From: Flammeovirgaceae bacterium | GTDB taxonomy: Bacteria; Bacteroidota; Bacteroidia; Cytophagales; Cyclobacteriaceae | Direction: 5' to 3' | Assembly (NCBI GenBank): GCA_022616575.1 | Contig: JAKEEN010000211.1 | Coordinates: 1 to 6,607 of the forward strand | DNA length: 6,607 bases | In this document: in pieces, positions 5,981-6,607 of the stretch | Layout of the letters: each line of letters opens with the position of its first letter | How positions within the stretch are numbered: position 1 is the stretch's first letter | Made by a program: the position numbers and the translations under genes | The notes under the pieces: model-generated | What the model saw: only the letters and a program-made list of their open reading frames with translations | Database searches by the model: none | Told to the model about the DNA's origin: nothing

Positions 5981-6382
5981 ATGCAAAAACTGGAACACAT
6001 CGGCATCGCTGTGAAGAACCTGGAGGAAGCAAATGTTTTATATGCTAAACTTTTGGGCCGGGAACATTATAAAATTGAGGAGGTTGAGTCGGAAGGGGTT
6101 CGTACTTCTTTTTTTGAGGTAGCAGGCCTGAAAATTGAGTTATTAGAAGCAACCAAACCCGAATCGGCCATCGCAAAATTTGTAGAGAAGCGGGGAGAGG
6201 GCTTGCACCATTTAGCTTTTGAAGTGCAGAATATTCAAAAAAGCATTCAGGAAAAGAAAGCCCAGGGTTTTGTTCCTATTAAAGAGACTGTAAGTAAAGG
6301 TGCGGACAATAAACTGATCTGTTTTCTACATCCAAAGTCTACGGGGGGAGTGTTGGTAGAGTTGTGTCAGGAGATTCGCTGA
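5981..6382 (+). CDS. mce: Methylmalonyl-CoA epimerase
   Basis: This enzyme interconverts (R)- and (S)-methylmalonyl-CoA, linking methylmalonyl-CoA mutase with propionyl-CoA metabolism in the cytoplasm. The 133-residue protein is a two-module VOC (glyoxalase-fold) protein of normal length. The metal ligands can be placed by comparison with the Propionibacterium enzyme: H6 in MQKLEHIGIAVKNLEEA, E53 in LKIELLEAT, H77 in GLHHLAFEV and E127 in GGVLVELCQE. E38 in ESEGVRT is in the place of a catalytic base. The IELLEATKPESAIAKF and KRGEGLHHLAFEV blocks are diagnostic of the epimerase rather than lactoylglutathione lyase. The ATG at 5981 begins the first strand directly. The gene is divergent from the unknown gene/Fe-S carrier operon. 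A weak -7-like TAGTTTCA (5960-5967) precedes it. The stop is followed after 5 bp by a large inverted repeat. No mutase gene is in view. Confidence 0.93.
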   Translation: MQKLEHIGIAVKNLEEANVLYAKLLGREHYKIEEVESEGVRTSFFEVAGLKIELLEATKPESAIAKFVEKRGEGLHHLAFEVQNIQKSIQEKKAQGFVPIKETVSKGADNKLICFLHPKSTGGVLVELCQEIR

Positions 6383-6387
6383 ATCCG

Positions 6388-6510
6388 TTAATTGTTATCC
6401 GTTAATAGTTAATAGGGGGCATGAGACAAGGGTGTGATGCCAATGAATTTTTAATTCACTCCCTTGCGCTTGCCCCTGCTCACGATTAACTATTAACGGA
6501 TAACGATTAA
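6388..6510. repeat. 123-nt imperfect inverted repeat (long hairpin element)
   Basis: The outer arms, 6388-6413 and 6485-6510, are 26 bp long and complementary except at one position (6393); the shared core reads GTTATCCGTTAATAGTTAAT. Inside them further segments pair in register: 6416-6421 (GGGGCA) with 6471-6476, 6427-6432 (CAAGGG) with 6461-6466, and 6434-6437 (GTGA) with 6456-6459. This leaves an AT-rich loop of about 18 nt. The whole stretch therefore folds as one long interrupted hairpin. It carries no open reading frame of note. It could end or stabilise the mce transcript, or be a non-autonomous repeat element. No flanking target-site duplication is evident. Confidence 0.75.
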
Positions 6511-6554
6511 TCCTACTTTGTCAGGTTACAATAAAAAAAGAGCTAGAATTGATC

Positions 6555-6607
6555 ATGTTGCAGGCCTCACCCAACAACGTTCTTCAACTCGCATCACTCG
6601 AAGATGC
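6555..6607 (+). CDS. Start of an unidentified gene cut by the right edge
   Basis: From the ATG at 6555 the frame is open to the window edge and reads MLQASPNNVLQLASLEDA. The frame is also open upstream to a stop at 6501-6503, without another ATG. A short TACTTTG (6514-6520), one base less than the TAnnTTTG -7 box, precedes it and might serve as promoter. The stretch LQLASLEDA resembles the lead-in of some Cytophagales leucine-rich-repeat proteins, but eighteen residues are too few to identify a product. The other two plus frames lack a start or contain stops here, and the minus frames contain stops. Confidence 0.35.
   Translation, partial: MLQASPNNVLQLASLED

Noticed and set aside
5857..6048. 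63-residue plus-strand frame upstream of and into mce
   Set aside because: It overlaps the Met1 region of the unknown gene, the strong minus-strand promoter and the 5' end of mce in a different frame, with no family resemblance.
6388..6510. CRISPR-like or tandem repeat array
   Set aside because: The related segments occur only twice and in inverted orientation; there are no regularly spaced direct repeats with spacers anywhere in the window.
1..6607. tRNA, rRNA or riboswitch, and any defence or secretion system
   Set aside because: Reading both strands showed no cloverleaf with a GTTCGA-type loop, no rRNA-like stretch, and no gene set that forms such a system; the Uma2 remnant alone is not a defence locus.

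Overview
The window reads as a chromosomal stretch of a Bacteroidota bacterium, most likely order Cytophagales. Support comes from the gene content: an S1/P1-like zinc hydrolase, membrane-anchored SRPBCC proteins, a DUF4199-like membrane protein, an M24 aminopeptidase of the Bacteroidota type and a Uma2 fragment. It also comes from promoters of the Bacteroidota form (TTTG ... TAnnTTTG), the lack of clear Shine-Dalgarno sites, and AT-rich palindromic or direct repeats between genes. The species assignment is inference; no marker gene is present.

Layout. Positions 1-761 hold the 3' part of a zinc-dependent phospholipase C / S1-P1 nuclease-like gene, convergent with a two-gene minus-strand unit. 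The two stop codons are separated by a perfect 46-bp palindrome (758-803). The minus-strand unit (2437 down to 805) encodes two related membrane-anchored SRPBCC proteins, the second carrying an added GyrI-like effector-binding domain. Divergent from it, 2547-3002 encodes a small four-helix membrane protein. It is followed by two hairpins and a promoter for pepP (3120-4412, Xaa-Pro aminopeptidase). A RidA-family gene (4462-4878), probably a 2-aminomuconate deaminase, follows pepP after a short direct repeat. Next comes a truncated Uma2-family remnant (4899 to about 5009).

On the minus strand, 5871 to 5097 is an operon of a conserved-looking protein of unknown function and an A-type iron-sulfur carrier (HesB/IscA family). 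It is served by the best promoter in the window (5939-5969). The divergent gene mce (5981-6382) encodes methylmalonyl-CoA epimerase. It is followed by a 123-nt imperfect inverted repeat (6388-6510) and the first codons of an unidentified gene running off the right edge.

How the genes fit together. No single pathway unites the window. pepP (peptide turnover), RidA/2-aminomuconate deaminase (imine or enamine hydrolysis, possibly tryptophan catabolism), the Fe-S carrier and the epimerase (propionyl-CoA/methylmalonyl-CoA metabolism) are ordinary metabolic genes. I found no convincing defence, CRISPR, phage or new multi-gene system. The most notable items are the palindromic intergenic elements, the duplicated SRPBCC pair with a domain fusion, the broken Uma2 gene, and the unknown gene coupled to the Fe-S carrier.
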